Positions 20,053 through 30,987 of a stretch of 64,000 nt of DNA are shown here, piece after piece. This stretch comes from Amanita rubescens (lineage: Eukaryota; Basidiomycota; Agaricomycetes; Agaricales; Amanitaceae). A model generated the notes under the pieces. The model did no database searches, was not told the origin of the DNA, and saw nothing but the letters and a program-made list of their open reading frames with translations. Location: NCBI GenBank assembly GCA_015039365.1, contig WION01000245.1:16018-80017 (forward strand), written 5' to 3'. Made by a program: the position numbers and the translations under genes. The stretch's first letter is position 1; every line of letters begins with the position of its first letter.

Positions 20053-21263
20053 ACGAACCATATTCATGATGCCATTGATCTAATCAGTGAGTAGTGAAGC
20101 ATCTCAAAGCATTCGAGAATCTGAATATGTCAACTCACCTTTGAGTATAGGGGCAAACTGACGAATTTTTGCGTTTCGACAGGCCCCGGGCTAACTCCTA
20201 ACGACGTTTGGGCCGCAGTATAGTTTGGTGGACTATGAGCAACAAAGCCCATGGATATGAATATAATGGCCAAATTTATCCTGCAAGCGATTTGACTTAA
20301 CTCGCGAGTCTCAAAGTCAGAAACAGACATACCACACTGCACTATTGGCCAAAAAGCTAAAATTCTAGAGAAAGAGATAATCAATATCTCCAGGCACTTA
20401 CTACGCGGATCTCTTACGTTAAGGGACCGTATCTGACCGATTGCAAAACCAATTATCGGGAAGATAACAATGCACACTGCAAAACACAGCTACGGCAGCC
20501 ATGAGATAATATCACATAAACTATCAACTCAAATTACCTTTCCCTTACTGATCTGGGATAACGCTTGTCCATTCGAAAGACAAATAAGGCCAACCTGAAG
20601 AAAAAATATCCACGTCGTCTAGTGTGTTATCATTCTAGTAGAGTATGCTTACATTAATGATCAGCTGTAGGAATTGCAAAACATTGCAAAGATGTCGCGC
20701 AAATTTTCCGTAGATCCGTTCTGCCACATCACCATAGGTCTTAAGCGGAAAACGAAGGGAGTCAAGCCGGAGGAATAATGTCCAGAGTATCAGACCGGAG
20801 TAGGTGGCGGCGACACCCACTAGGTAAACACGTTTAGATATCCGCGAATGACTGGCTGCGAAAAGTGCACTGAACTGATAAAGTAGAGAACGACGCCAGC
20901 GACCCATCCGACCTGGGAGATGGCATAGGGAGCGTTGAACGGCCCAAGGATATCGGTAGTAATCAAATAGAAGACCGACACCCACGAGGCTAACCGTAAT
21001 GCACGAGAAGCGTTTGCACGCTCGGCTTCGTCCACAGTCATAGGTGGATACTGCATATTTGCATCATGCTCCTTCTCGGTTGGCGCCATTGCCTGGACAA
21101 ACCATGTCCCTTTTCCCGCGACATTGAAACTGTCGGAACCTTGAGAAGAGGTTTGCCGACCGACGGAATCCTCTTCTTGTCGTTGCAGTGCCGCATAGAA
21201 AAGGTAGTCCTTGAAGACCACCTCTGCTGGGGGGGCCTCGGGTAAGGGAGCCTTGGAATCCAT
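20053..21263 (-). pseudogene. Amino-acid transporter (AAAP/Aa_trans family), truncated by element C
   Basis: A secondary transporter gene of the AAAP family (plasma or vacuolar membrane, amino-acid symport in known members). Exons on the minus strand: 21263-20876, 20819-20653, 20594-20538, 20489-20418, 20364-20333, 20280-20139, 20079-20053; all junctions are GT-AG and keep phase. The 295 codons have a hydrophilic N-terminus of about 95 residues, then membrane segments. Family-like stretches include ITTDILGPFNAPYAISQVGW, RFPLKTYGDVAERIYG, VGLICLSNGQALSQIS and NLAIIFISMGFVAHSPPNY. The seventh exon breaks off at the LTR of element C, in the segment INGIMNMVR that normally leads into the next helices. 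The remaining half of the protein should lie beyond the nest, outside this window, so the gene is very likely inactive. Confidence 0.85.
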
Positions 21264-22980
21264 TAGGTTTTGAAGATTGCCACATCGACCGCGGTCCTGT
21301 TCTTATACTTAAACACCCTGTGAAAGGCATGTCGAGAAGCAATTGATTTAGTGGCAGAAAAGGGTCGCCTGCATGTGGTAGCATGACTATACTGGGACAA
21401 AACGGGTAAGGAATACTGTAACCTATTTTTGGGCACTGGTCAAACGAATGAACCATAAGTTTAGAAATCACGAGATAGAGCGCGATAGGCATGACAGCCG
21501 GTGCAATTGAATATGGAGCCAGACTTTGGGCAAATGGCTTTGAACCAAATTTATTGGTCGGTACTCCTGGTGAACCCGTCCCGTGTAACTATCACTTTTG
21601 TATAGCACTACGTAAAAACGTGTGACGACGCAGGAGGACGTGCGTATCAAAGCTACCACCTGCTTCAATGTGATCGCGTATGTTCCCATTGGCTATCTTT
21701 ATCATTTGTCTTTATCCAAGCTGACAGGCTTGGACGTTGGGCACTAAGAAAGGAAGCCGTAAATAGTTATACTTCGGTCAATATATGGTAATCGAAGACT
21801 AAACCAGGACCTGTCACGCATATCTTATTTTAACTCCTCCCGAAATAGTTCTCCGCGTTGCAACTGCGCGTTAGTCAAGGATATGAATGATCTCTTGATA
21901 TCTCCACCAGTCACGGTATCACTGTGTGTGAAAATGAACGCATTTTGCATGCAGTCCACTATTGCAAGGTTAAACGTGGGGTTGAGTGCCCGTCCTGGCA
22001 GGTAAAAACCTCAGGTTGTGGGGTATGGGGCAATTAACCATGAATGAGGAACTGCGCATTGAACGTCAAACCGCCGGTCTCTCACTGTGCATAATGATCA
22101 TGTGCGAGGATTCAGGAACCTCACCAGCCGTGCATTGTAAGTCAAGTTGTCAAACCCGGTTCACTGAAACTTAAAATAACGGGTTTCGCAGGAAGGCAGA
22201 TCTGGAGCATGCAGTGATCAACCAGCCACCGCTGAATCCTGTTCGAGCATCTGGAATCGAGTGCATGCTAGAAGATTGGAAAGGATAGGATAGTCATATG
22301 GAAAGATCGCACCAGGGGTGGAGTCCATGGCAGGCAGTCACGAGTGTTGCTTCCGGCTGCAATCTCTGAATTGGAACGTTGTGCCTAACTTCAGGATCCT
22401 TCCGTTCGGCAGACAGGTAGTATTTACGACTGTGGGGTGGAATGCCTAGCACACCCGCCACCGCCATACTGCTTCAAATGCGATCACGAATCCTATCATG
22501 AGCCTTGTGGACAAATGCGGATCCAGGCTTAAAGATAGGACATATCGTAGTGACATGCATCTGGCCGACACGACTCACGAGTTATTCCGAAGGTCGCCCT
22601 GAAAGAAACGACGACGTCCACGTGGGCTCGTTGTTTTTGGCGTCGGATTCTCCTTTGGAATAAAAGGGGCAAGGTGATGGTATATATCCCTGAAGTGACA
22701 TTCCTTATGGATTCGCAATGAGATCTTGAGATAGAAATGTGATTCCCATTGGAGACTTACATTGCCAGTTGGAACTTGGAAGGAATAAGTAAACGGGTGT
22801 GCTGAGTATATAGTTCTCAGGGTAAGTATTGTGACATCCTGTGATCCAAAGTGTCTGTTTCCAATCGCCGCCCATCACACTGAGCGACTTCTGGCATATG
22901 GCACATGTCAATGAGCACCTTACTAATGGACGTACCTCGAGTATATCAGTATCCCGTGATGACACAATTATATAAGTTGT
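21264..22980. other. Intergenic, no gene recognised
   Basis: About 1.7 kb between the starts of the transporter and the 3' end of the AAA ATPase gene. Short open frames exist but lack family motifs, consistent splice patterns or repeats that I can recognise. Confidence 0.5.
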
Positions 22981-25726
22981 TCAAAAAACGTTCAAAGTCC
23001 GATGAAAAATGGCATTTCGTCTCCTCTGACTCTGTTTGGAATGGGACATTAGAAACTGTACATAAGAGTGACATCCTCCGGTCGAACATTCATCGTCCTG
23101 ATCCTTTCCACACAAGACACCTTAGTAAATTCCTCTATCGCATTGAGCGCCTCGACAAAGTGAACAAATCTAACTTTGTGATCTCTGGCCATCGAAAGCG
23201 ACTGCGCCGTCCTCACAGCGTTCTTAATCTGCCGCCCATTCAGTTTCCTCTTGGCAAGCTGTTCAAGTTGGCTTGTTGTGATATCATCTACGGAGCTAGC
23301 CTCGAGCTGATTGATAAACCCCGCCCAGATTTGTTGTCGCGACTCCTCAGACAGCTCAGGGAAATGGAGCGCAACGTGGACGCGGGATAAGAAGGCCTCA
23401 TCGTAAGCGGACAAGCGGTTCGTCGTAAGGAACAGGATACCGCGGTAGTATTCAATCTGACGGAGGCTAAAGGAATTTGTTAGTCTAAAACTTGATGTCA
23501 GGTGTAGGGGAGACATACAACACGGCAACCATAGCATTTCTGCTTAAGTCAGCATGGGAACGTTTCTCCAGGAAAACATCTGCCTGTTGTCATATGAGCG
23601 GCTTCGCATTAAGTAAATATCGCACGCATACCTCGTCAATCAGGACGATCGCCTTCCATGAAGTCGCGACATCGAGGATGCGCCTAAGCCTCTGTTCCAA
23701 AACGTTCGGGGACGTCCCAAGCTCGCCCGACCCAATGACATACAAAGGCTTTTTAACACGTTCGCTCGTTGCTTCAGCTGAGAAAGTTTTTCCTATGCGT
23801 TCACGTTGAATGAAAGTGTCACGATTTCTGGAGAAGGAACCAACCAACTCCAGGCGGGCCCGAGAGATTAAGAACTAGCCCTTGTCCTTTCTCTTTCACA
23901 AAGTCATCTGAGCTCAAACCCTTATGGTGGGCATGGACGATCGCTTGAAGTAATGACTTCTTCTCAGCCGGAAGAACGAGGTTTTTGAATGCTCCATCAT
24001 TCCATTCTACGTCGGCAACTAAACCAATATTAAATTCAACTGGTTCGAGCATCATCAGTGACTCGGACGTTCTCAAGGATGAATTCTACTTACGCCAAAG
24101 CTTGTCTGAGAGACTAAAGCCATAGACTATCGTGGGAGTTAGGAGTAAATCTTCATCACTTAAACTAGGTTTTTTAACACTGCCATTAGGCGACAAATTA
24201 TCTGTAATAAGTACGTCTGCGTGCGAAAAGGGGAGCTTGACAGTTAGATCTAGAACAGTTATGGAAATCGTAGGGCTCACCGTTCGCGATCGTGGTGCCA
24301 TAGGTGGGTTGAACGTCTTTAGGCTGGACGTCTCTGAGCAACGAAGGGTCAGAGTGGAATTCGCGGAATGCCTTTCGGTCGACCATAATCCTACTCTTGA
24401 CCTGTTAGAGTTGAAATGAGAACGACGAACAGGGAAACGTGTTTGCAAATCTTACGTTGTGAGTGAGTGGGCCATTTGCTGATCGCACAATCCCGGGACC
24501 ATCATATTGCATGTGGTGGACGCCAATCAAATTCATCCATTTCTTGCCACGCTGCATGAGTTGCTCTCGTAGCTTGGCTTCGTTCGGATGGAACATGATT
24601 GGGTATGCCGCAAGGTCTGTTACCTTGACCGTCCCCTCGAACTCGCGGAGGATGATTTTCGTCTTGACCTTCCTAATTTTATACTCGTCGCGATATTTAG
24701 GGCGTTCCGAGGCAACATCAAAAGTTGAAGCGTGCGCGTGATCATCCGCAAAGTCTACGCTCTCGCACTCCAGGACACTGCTCTCCTTTCCAACGGAAGT
24801 TAAGCGGAAGATTCTCGGAAGCTTCGTATCTGCGCATTGAGCGACAACGAGAGAACCAGGTATGTAAAGCGTGTGCAGAAGACTGCACGTTATTTCCTTT
24901 CTGGCGAGCAGCTGGTCCACTTCTCTCAATGTTTCTCCGAAATCACGGGAAACTGCTTCTATAACGAGGGATGCCGAAGTCAAGAGATAGCTGTCGTTTG
25001 CTGTTCGTTTACCCGTCATCTTGAGATCAAGCGCATCTCTGTATGCGCAGAAACGCTTGTAGAAAGTTATGAGGACGTGAGGGGATATCTATAGGGTCCA
25101 CAATATTTCAAGACACGCACTTCGGCGATTGAAGTTAAGAACAAACCTCGAGAGGTTCAGCATCCCATTTTATACCTGGCCAGGACCGGATTACATCCTC
25201 ACAGACAGCTCGCACATAAGTACTCTTGATGATATATCGAAAAGAAGGCTTTGAGAGCTTGTCCATGGGCATAAGTCGAACAAGCCTGCAACACGTAAAT
25301 GAAACCGTCTAGCCAACTGAGTTTGAACATGATACTTGCACCAAGGCGTAATCCTTCCATTGATCATTCACCGGAGGACTTGACGTGACGGACGTATGCG
25401 TAGATGCAGGGGGTTCAGCAACAACCTTGTTGCTCATGTTCTACGCGTGAATGCATGTTAGGCGATACGCAACGCGGTCTGACGTTAATGCTTACTCTAT
25501 ATTTCCATGACTTCGACCAGTTGCTATAGTAAAGATCGACACGCTTGACTTGAAATGATGGCATTGGCGGTTCAACGTTGATGATCAACTGAGTAGAATG
25601 GTGCGAGCTGGCGTCGTCAGAAAAATGTCTTTGTTCGTCCTCAGTTATTGATGCAGGGGATGAGGAAGGGGTAGGGCTTCTGAACGGGGGCAGCAAGGAC
25701 AGGCGGCGGAAAGCCAAGGGCGACAT
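22981..25726 (-). CDS. AAA+ ATPase with N-terminal DUF7025-like region
   Basis: Fungal AAA ATPase of unknown cellular role (about 729 residues). Exons: 25726-25496, 25440-25340, 25285-25147, 25088-24456, 24401-24281, 24216-24094, 24039-23845, 23792-23632, 23583-23519, 23466-23121, 23055-22981. N-terminal half: DUF7025-type region (SFRYIIKSTYV, then TDLAAYPIMFHPNEAKLREQ and SRIMVDRKAFREF). C-terminal half: Walker A GPPGVGKT split by an intron, Walker B AIVLIDE, sensor 1 FLTTN, arginine-finger region DEAFLSRVHVALHFPELSEE. Intron 2 uses a GC donor (GCAAGT), required to keep the frame. The last exon is uncertain: without the final intron the protein ends at 23049. The family is large in Agaricomycetes. 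A chaperone/remodelling activity is inferred from the fold. Confidence 0.85.
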
Positions 25727-27599
25727 CACAAATAAACCTAAAGGAGTGGATGACGGTTCAAACAGACGAAGCAGAAGGAGTGTTGAATTGTTTGGAGCGC
25801 TAACATTTTTGTAGTGAAATTGTATTTCGTAACAATCGGGATAGGCGAGTCGTTCCTGCAGGTTCGATTTTATTAAGTGATTACGACATGGCTATGATGC
25901 TGGATCAGCATAGCGTGGAAATCGCATGGAATCCGAATTACGTCTGAGACGTACAGTACTGATAGTTCAAAACCGAAATATATGTGCGCACCTGCGTACC
26001 ATACGACAGTCACCGTAAGTGAACACACAAGCCAAGGTGTTGTGATCGCATCTTCTACAAGACACTGATTGATGATGAGTTTGAACTTGGCGCTATGCCC
26101 AATCCCCTCATCATTTTCCGCAAGGAAATGCTGACACTAAGTTGAGTGTTTGTACCTCACCGCAGAGGACCTTCAGGGTCACTTATTATGCGCCGCTCTA
26201 AAAGCCCGCTTCATGGGTCATTCTGCGCCTTTTTGGGGAGACGGGTGTTGGGATTACGTCAATGGTTCCCATGGGGATTTCCGGGCGGCAGCGGCGCCGC
26301 AATCATCTCCAGTGATATGATAGGATGAGCACATTGCGTACAAACAGTTCACTAGCTAGATCACGAATGCCTGGCAGACAAGGTTGAGTCCGCTTGGATA
26401 CTTAGGGCTACTACAGTGCTACTACTAGCGACTGCTGTTTTTCAATGTTCAAAAAGAACGCAATAGATATGACCCTACCGGACCCTTCCGTGGGATACGC
26501 TCTAAGTCATTTGGGATAAGTATGTGCTCAAAACTATACGGAATCGCAGATCCAACAATGCGTCAATCAAGTCGGCAACACAATGTATCGCGGCAATGGG
26601 ATATGATAATACACCAATCCTTTGGCTTGTTTGTACACTCGTAATGCATCCAGTACCTGTGAGAGAACAATACTATGTTGAAGATGCGGTTGATGGAGTC
26701 GATTTTCAGGATAAGACATCGCTGTAGGCGAAGACTTGACGAGACCGAAGGTCATAGAGTCGGGTATTGCCTTCAAAGCGTTAGATTCTTCTCAGAACCG
26801 AGCGCTCAGCACGTACTTCGATATACGATACTGGACGTATATTGTTCGGATACGCCAGGAGACGGTAAGCTTCGGAAATAGAAGTCATATTTCTCAAAAA
26901 AATTCGCGCACGTCGACATCTAGATCTGTCACCGCTGAAATGATGAAAAGGATCAGTAAAGCCACTCAAGCATCGAATGTTGGGTGCCCGTGCTTCTTGC
27001 AGCTGAACGTGTATCGACGCCGGGAGAGGTCTTTGCCAGGTCAAAGTCGATGCAGCAGAGACTGAGGTCGTCCAACGGCAGTGTTCAAAGTTACACACAA
27101 AGCGACATATATGTGTGTTCCGGGATCCAGATGAGCGAACAATAGTTGATGCCAAGACACCAAAAGGGACGTATGTCGCCATCCAGGGGTATATTTCGTA
27201 GTTTGGCTGGCTACGGCATAAGCGCGTCATGACTCGAAATTCGTCACGACGCTGCTGACTTTTTGAACGTGCCTAACAAAATGTTGGAGTTGCATCCAGG
27301 TTTTACCGCTTGAAAAGTTGAAATCGACTTATGGGACTACAACGTTATTTGTACCTGTTTTTATTTGTTTTGAATTCCAGATGCGGGCCGGAGAAGCCGA
27401 TCCTGCCACCGCTTTATATCGTGCAGATTTTACGGTCAATTTACATAGTATGACAATAATCATATTACTCGTATAACTTCTGTTTCTGACGTCTAAGTAT
27501 ACCTCAATTCAGCTCTAATACGTTGGAATTTAGAGTCTAGCTAGGCAGTAGTGCAAGCGCCGCGTTCAACCAGGAGAATGTGTTACATGTGGTGCCAAT
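25727..27599. other. Intergenic with a possible FunK1-kinase relic
   Basis: No intact gene. Around 26960-27075 on the minus strand one frame reads CIDFDLAKTSPG and shortly after RSTGTQHSMLEWL. This resembles the DFD/activation-loop region (IDFDLA...RTGT..FM) of fungal FunK1 protein kinases. Stops follow at once and I find no catalytic-loop motif upstream, so at best it is a decayed fragment. The rest shows nothing. Confidence 0.3.
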
Positions 27600-28547
27600 C
27601 TAAGTCGATGAAAGTGGCGGCATTTCCAACCCAATTTTTTCAGCCAACAAGACTTGTTCTTCCTTGGACATGCCCATTCTACCCCTCCAATGCTCTCTCA
27701 ATTCATGACTTGCAAGGACAGGCTCTTCTGTCCCTTCCAACGACCTAACACCTCGAGTTTCGGCAGTGGCCTGAATATCGGCTAGGATCTGAGGAACTTG
27801 GGCGGGGGTCAAAAGACCATACCAATCTCCGTAGGGATAGATGAGGAGGTTGGGTGCATACCTGTTAGCACAACGACGGACCATAGATAGAGTAATAAGC
27901 GAAACGAACTGAGAAAATAGTAAAACGCACTTGTGCCCACCGACATGAGCCACTTCGCCTATTTTGACCTTGATTCTGACGTTGCGCGCTCGTTCGACCG
28001 CCTCCCTCAGTGCTTGAACAAACGCCCCACCTAGCACGCCACACCGACAATCTCTGGCCGCATGGGTGCACACGAGCAAGTGGACGGTCTCATCACCCTC
28101 TCTTTTCTCTTGCTCCCAGTCCCCTATGCCATCGCCCGCAAACCGTTGTATCTCCTTTCCTACCACGTCCACGCTATCCAAAGAAACCTGAGGAACTTCT
28201 AGTCGTCCATACTTGGAGAAAACAGTTGCTCGGTAGCTCTCTTTTCCGACCTCCGTGTCTTTATGTTCCGAGGCACGGTCCCATACCCAATTAACGAGTC
28301 CACCCCACTTGACCGCTCCTACCTGCAGCTGTCTCGACACTTGTGACTCAGGCCCACGTGCAGGGAATGTCGGCGGGGGATAGGCTGAGCGTAAGAGAAT
28401 GAGTGCATTGTGCGATGGAGCTGTCGCGCGGAGATCAGTAAGCGGTGGTGACGGTGGTGACGGCGATGCCAATGAGGTGGATGAGAACTTGGAAAGAAGC
28501 GAGCCGGGCAAGAGGATCCTGGGCCGACGATGAAGAGGTCGGAGCAT
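27600..28547 (-). CDS. Aim32-like thioredoxin-fold [2Fe-2S] protein (sucrase/ferredoxin-like)
   Basis: 292 residues in two exons (28547-27931, 27861-27600). The 69-bp intron contains no stop and is a multiple of three, so it can be missed. The N-terminus (MLRPLHRRPRILLPG, then Ser/Pro-rich) looks like a mitochondrial presequence, which fits Aim32. The cluster ligands known from Aim32, C-X8-C and H-X3-H, are all present: CTHAARDCRC and HVGGH. The C-terminal motif YAPNLLIYPYGDWYG is typical of the family. Yeast Aim32 is a mitochondrial ferredoxin-like protein linked to redox quality control. The start at 28547 was chosen over GTG 28571 because it is the first ATG and begins the presequence. Confidence 0.85.
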   Translation of the reverse strand: MLRPLHRRPRILLPGSLLSKFSSTSLASPSPPSPPLTDLRATAPSHNALILLRSAYPPPTFPARGPESQVSRQLQVGAVKWGGLVNWVWDRASEHKDTEVGKESYRATVFSKYGRLEVPQVSLDSVDVVGKEIQRFAGDGIGDWEQEKREGDETVHLLVCTHAARDCRCGVLGGAFVQALREAVERARNVRIKVKIGEVAHVGGHKCVLLFSQFVSLITLSMVRRCANRYAPNLLIYPYGDWYGLLTPAQVPQILADIQATAETRGVRSLEGTEEPVLASHELREHWRGRMGMSKEEQVLLAEKIGLEMPPLSST

Positions 28548-28868
28548 TGGCTCCGGTATCTGGTGAGTCACTAGTCACTGGCGTCTCTATGGATGTTTTC
28601 ACCAGGATTCAGTCGAGCTTCGTCCATTGGCCAGTAGTGTTATGTAAGAGAGCTAACGTCATGGTATTCGGAGAGATAAATAGAACCTCCGTCCTGTTCC
28701 GGAAAGCGTAGTAGTACAAGTTTCTCCTTGGGGTCAATCATCACACTGAGAAGCAGTCGAATTCGGGAGCTGGGCGACGCAGAGGGATGTAGAAATAATC
28801 AGATCAATGCAGAACTATGGCATTCAGAACTATTCAGGTGAGCCCAGATTGCACAGTTTCTACGTCTG

Positions 28869-29160
28869 TTACGAGCCCGAAGGCGTCGACCTGATGCGCC
28901 GTTTCTCCTGCTTTGCCCCACTTTTCTTCAAAACAGATTCAACTTCGCACCTTTCCTCACTCTGACCACGCATCAATGCATCAAGTTTGAAAATTTGAAG
29001 ACCAATATCATGATCACCATCAAAGTTGAAGGTCACATGCGAAGCAAAACCGTATAAAAGTGTGCGTTTGATCGCACAATACCCCAGAGCTGGTCTCCTT
29101 TCTCCTCTAAAAAAAGCAATTGTGAGTGATTCGACATTTTCGACGGTTTCAACTAACTGA
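28869..29160 (-). pseudogene. Possible diverged copy of the adjacent small secreted protein
   Basis: The minus strand contains FNFDGDHDIGLQIFKLDALMRG, which resembles IDGNHGGLTLELYKLEALTKG of the plus-strand gene at 29185-29735. The two lie head to head. The frame ends at 28869 in a Lys/Arg-rich tail and I cannot find a convincing signal-peptide exon or a match to the C-terminal part. It may be an eroded inverted copy, or chance. The similarity is short. Confidence 0.35.
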
Positions 29161-29184
29161 CATTGTATATCAAGGACATCAATC

Positions 29185-29735
29185 ATGTTCTTCTCGCGCA
29201 CATTTATTTTCATCTTATTCGGCGTTTCTGTGATCGCTGCTCCGGTCCACACGCATTCCTCGGACAAAATAAGCCCTACCGATTACGGTTTCTGGCACAA
29301 AGAAAACGGAAAAGTTAGTAGAACATTTATTCTTATCCGAGTTTCCATGTACCTCGCGCCACAGGATGTTCTGCGGATTGACGGTAATCATGGAGGATTG
29401 ACCCTTGAGCTTTATAAATTGGAGGCATTAACTAAGGGTGGAAACCCGAAACCTGAACATGTCTTTATAACCCACGGAGACAAAGATCATCCCATTTTAG
29501 ACCCTAAAGAGAATGCAGCCCTTGTCGTCGGCGACCAGTGGGTTCGGCTTTCGTGGGTTAGTGGTGTAATAGAATTCGGCAATCCCTTAACCGTCTGACA
29601 CATATTTTACAGAAATATGTCCCCGCTCAGTATCGGGTGGGCGGGGAGACCGGTTATGATGCCCACCTCAGCATCAAAATGGGAGGAGATCGTGCTCTCC
29701 ACATGACAATTATTGACAATCCTTGGGAAGATTAA
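29185..29735 (+). CDS. Small secreted protein, 147 residues, unknown function
   Basis: Three exons: 29185-29313, 29365-29556, 29613-29735. Both introns (51 and 56 bp) have GT-AG ends and keep phase 0. The first is in-frame and the second removes a stop. The protein starts with a clear signal peptide (MFFSRTFIFILFGVSVIAA) and is then hydrophilic, with no cysteine. Family-like features: a DG-x-H motif near residue 50, a His/Asp-rich stretch (THGDKDHP), and an alternating pattern suggesting beta strands up to IIDNPWED at the end. I do not recognise the family. Small secreted proteins of this kind are common in mushrooms. Confidence 0.65.
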
Positions 29736-30987
29736 CTGCTGTCCCGATACTAGATGCAGGTCATCGTAATATCATCATCCGTCAATGTCAATATAATTAT
29801 TGTTTCCCTCAATGCACAGCTGCCACAAACGCTCATATGTACACGCCATGATACATCAACCTATCTCGACGAGGGAAAGCGGTTCATTGGTCATAGTTGA
29901 TGATTCTCGGGCTTCAAGCTCGAAAAAACGGACTTTGCGGTGCACCTAGCCCCAACTCTAAGAAGCGCGACACTTCATCGCTATCTACTGGCCCACTCAA
30001 CTTCAGTGGTCCCGGTCACGCATACTAACACAACATATTGAAATGCTGACCGCGTCTGTTCTCATGTCAAAATCTCGACAAGAATGCAAAAGTTGAACAT
30101 TGATGCCTTTGACTATCTTTATTACTTAAATTACAAGTTGAGCAGTAAAGTAAACCGGATAATTTTTGAAATGCACAGATCCACTACGATACTGCACCAT
30201 TTTTTGGTACGAAGGAGATTCAAACGATGAGGCTCGTCTCGCGAAGGGACTACCGCCTCGGCTTTCCACTGTTCCTCTTTATTAAGCTCCATCTGTCTTC
30301 CCACCTCTTCCATCCACCTTCTCCATTTCAAATTCCGAGATTCATCTTCTGTGAAGAATGGACTCCCCACCACGGCTCGGATATATGTACATATACAAGA
30401 TCATGTCATATGTCCCTAAAATATTGGTTGACGCTCCGATTTTTAATGCACCAATTGTTTTTTTTTTACCCAAACTTGTTAGCACCCCAAGCAAGGGCTG
30501 CCAATTGTCGACTCTTCAAGTTGGCACAATATCAACACTCAACACCGCGCAGTCCCCCAGATCTATAATAAAAATAAAAACATTCCATCTAATATGCGTT
30601 GCTTAACATGTCGGGCAATCGACAGCGACAGAGCTCGCCAAGGGTCTTTTTTTGCACCGTCATTATATGGCCATGCTTGTCCATCCCACTTGTGCTAACG
30701 TGATGCTGGAACCGAACCCTTAAATTTACATACGAGAGCTTTCTCACTAACAGAAGCGCGAAAGGAAGGGGAACCAATGCTTTTTAAAGGCTTACAACCG
30801 TCGACTCTTCAAGTCGGCACAAAATCAACACTCAATACCACGCTAGCCTCATCCCCTGCAGAACGCAATAAAATAAGCTTTAATCCCATTAAAACATGCT
30901 CTGACAACATTTACATACCTCCAGTCAACATCCCTTCTCAGTCGATGAACGCCTCGCCATTCATCGTACCTGTACAAGTATATCCTT
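29736..30987. other. Intergenic with a direct repeat
   Basis: No gene recognised. It holds two related copies of a ~90-bp segment (about 30495-30590 and 30786-30880, same orientation) sharing GTCGACTCTTCAAGT and then GGCACAA-ATCAACACTCAA with scattered differences. They may be remnants of a short repeat. Confidence 0.5.

Noticed and set aside
26781..27230. 149-codon minus-strand frame
   Set aside because: The frame itself has no motif. Only a neighbouring frame has a weak FunK1-like stretch, reported at low confidence.
30131..30373. Minus-strand sequence with a GTTTGAATCTCC box, considered as a tRNA gene
   Set aside because: No A box at the right distance and no cloverleaf could be drawn.
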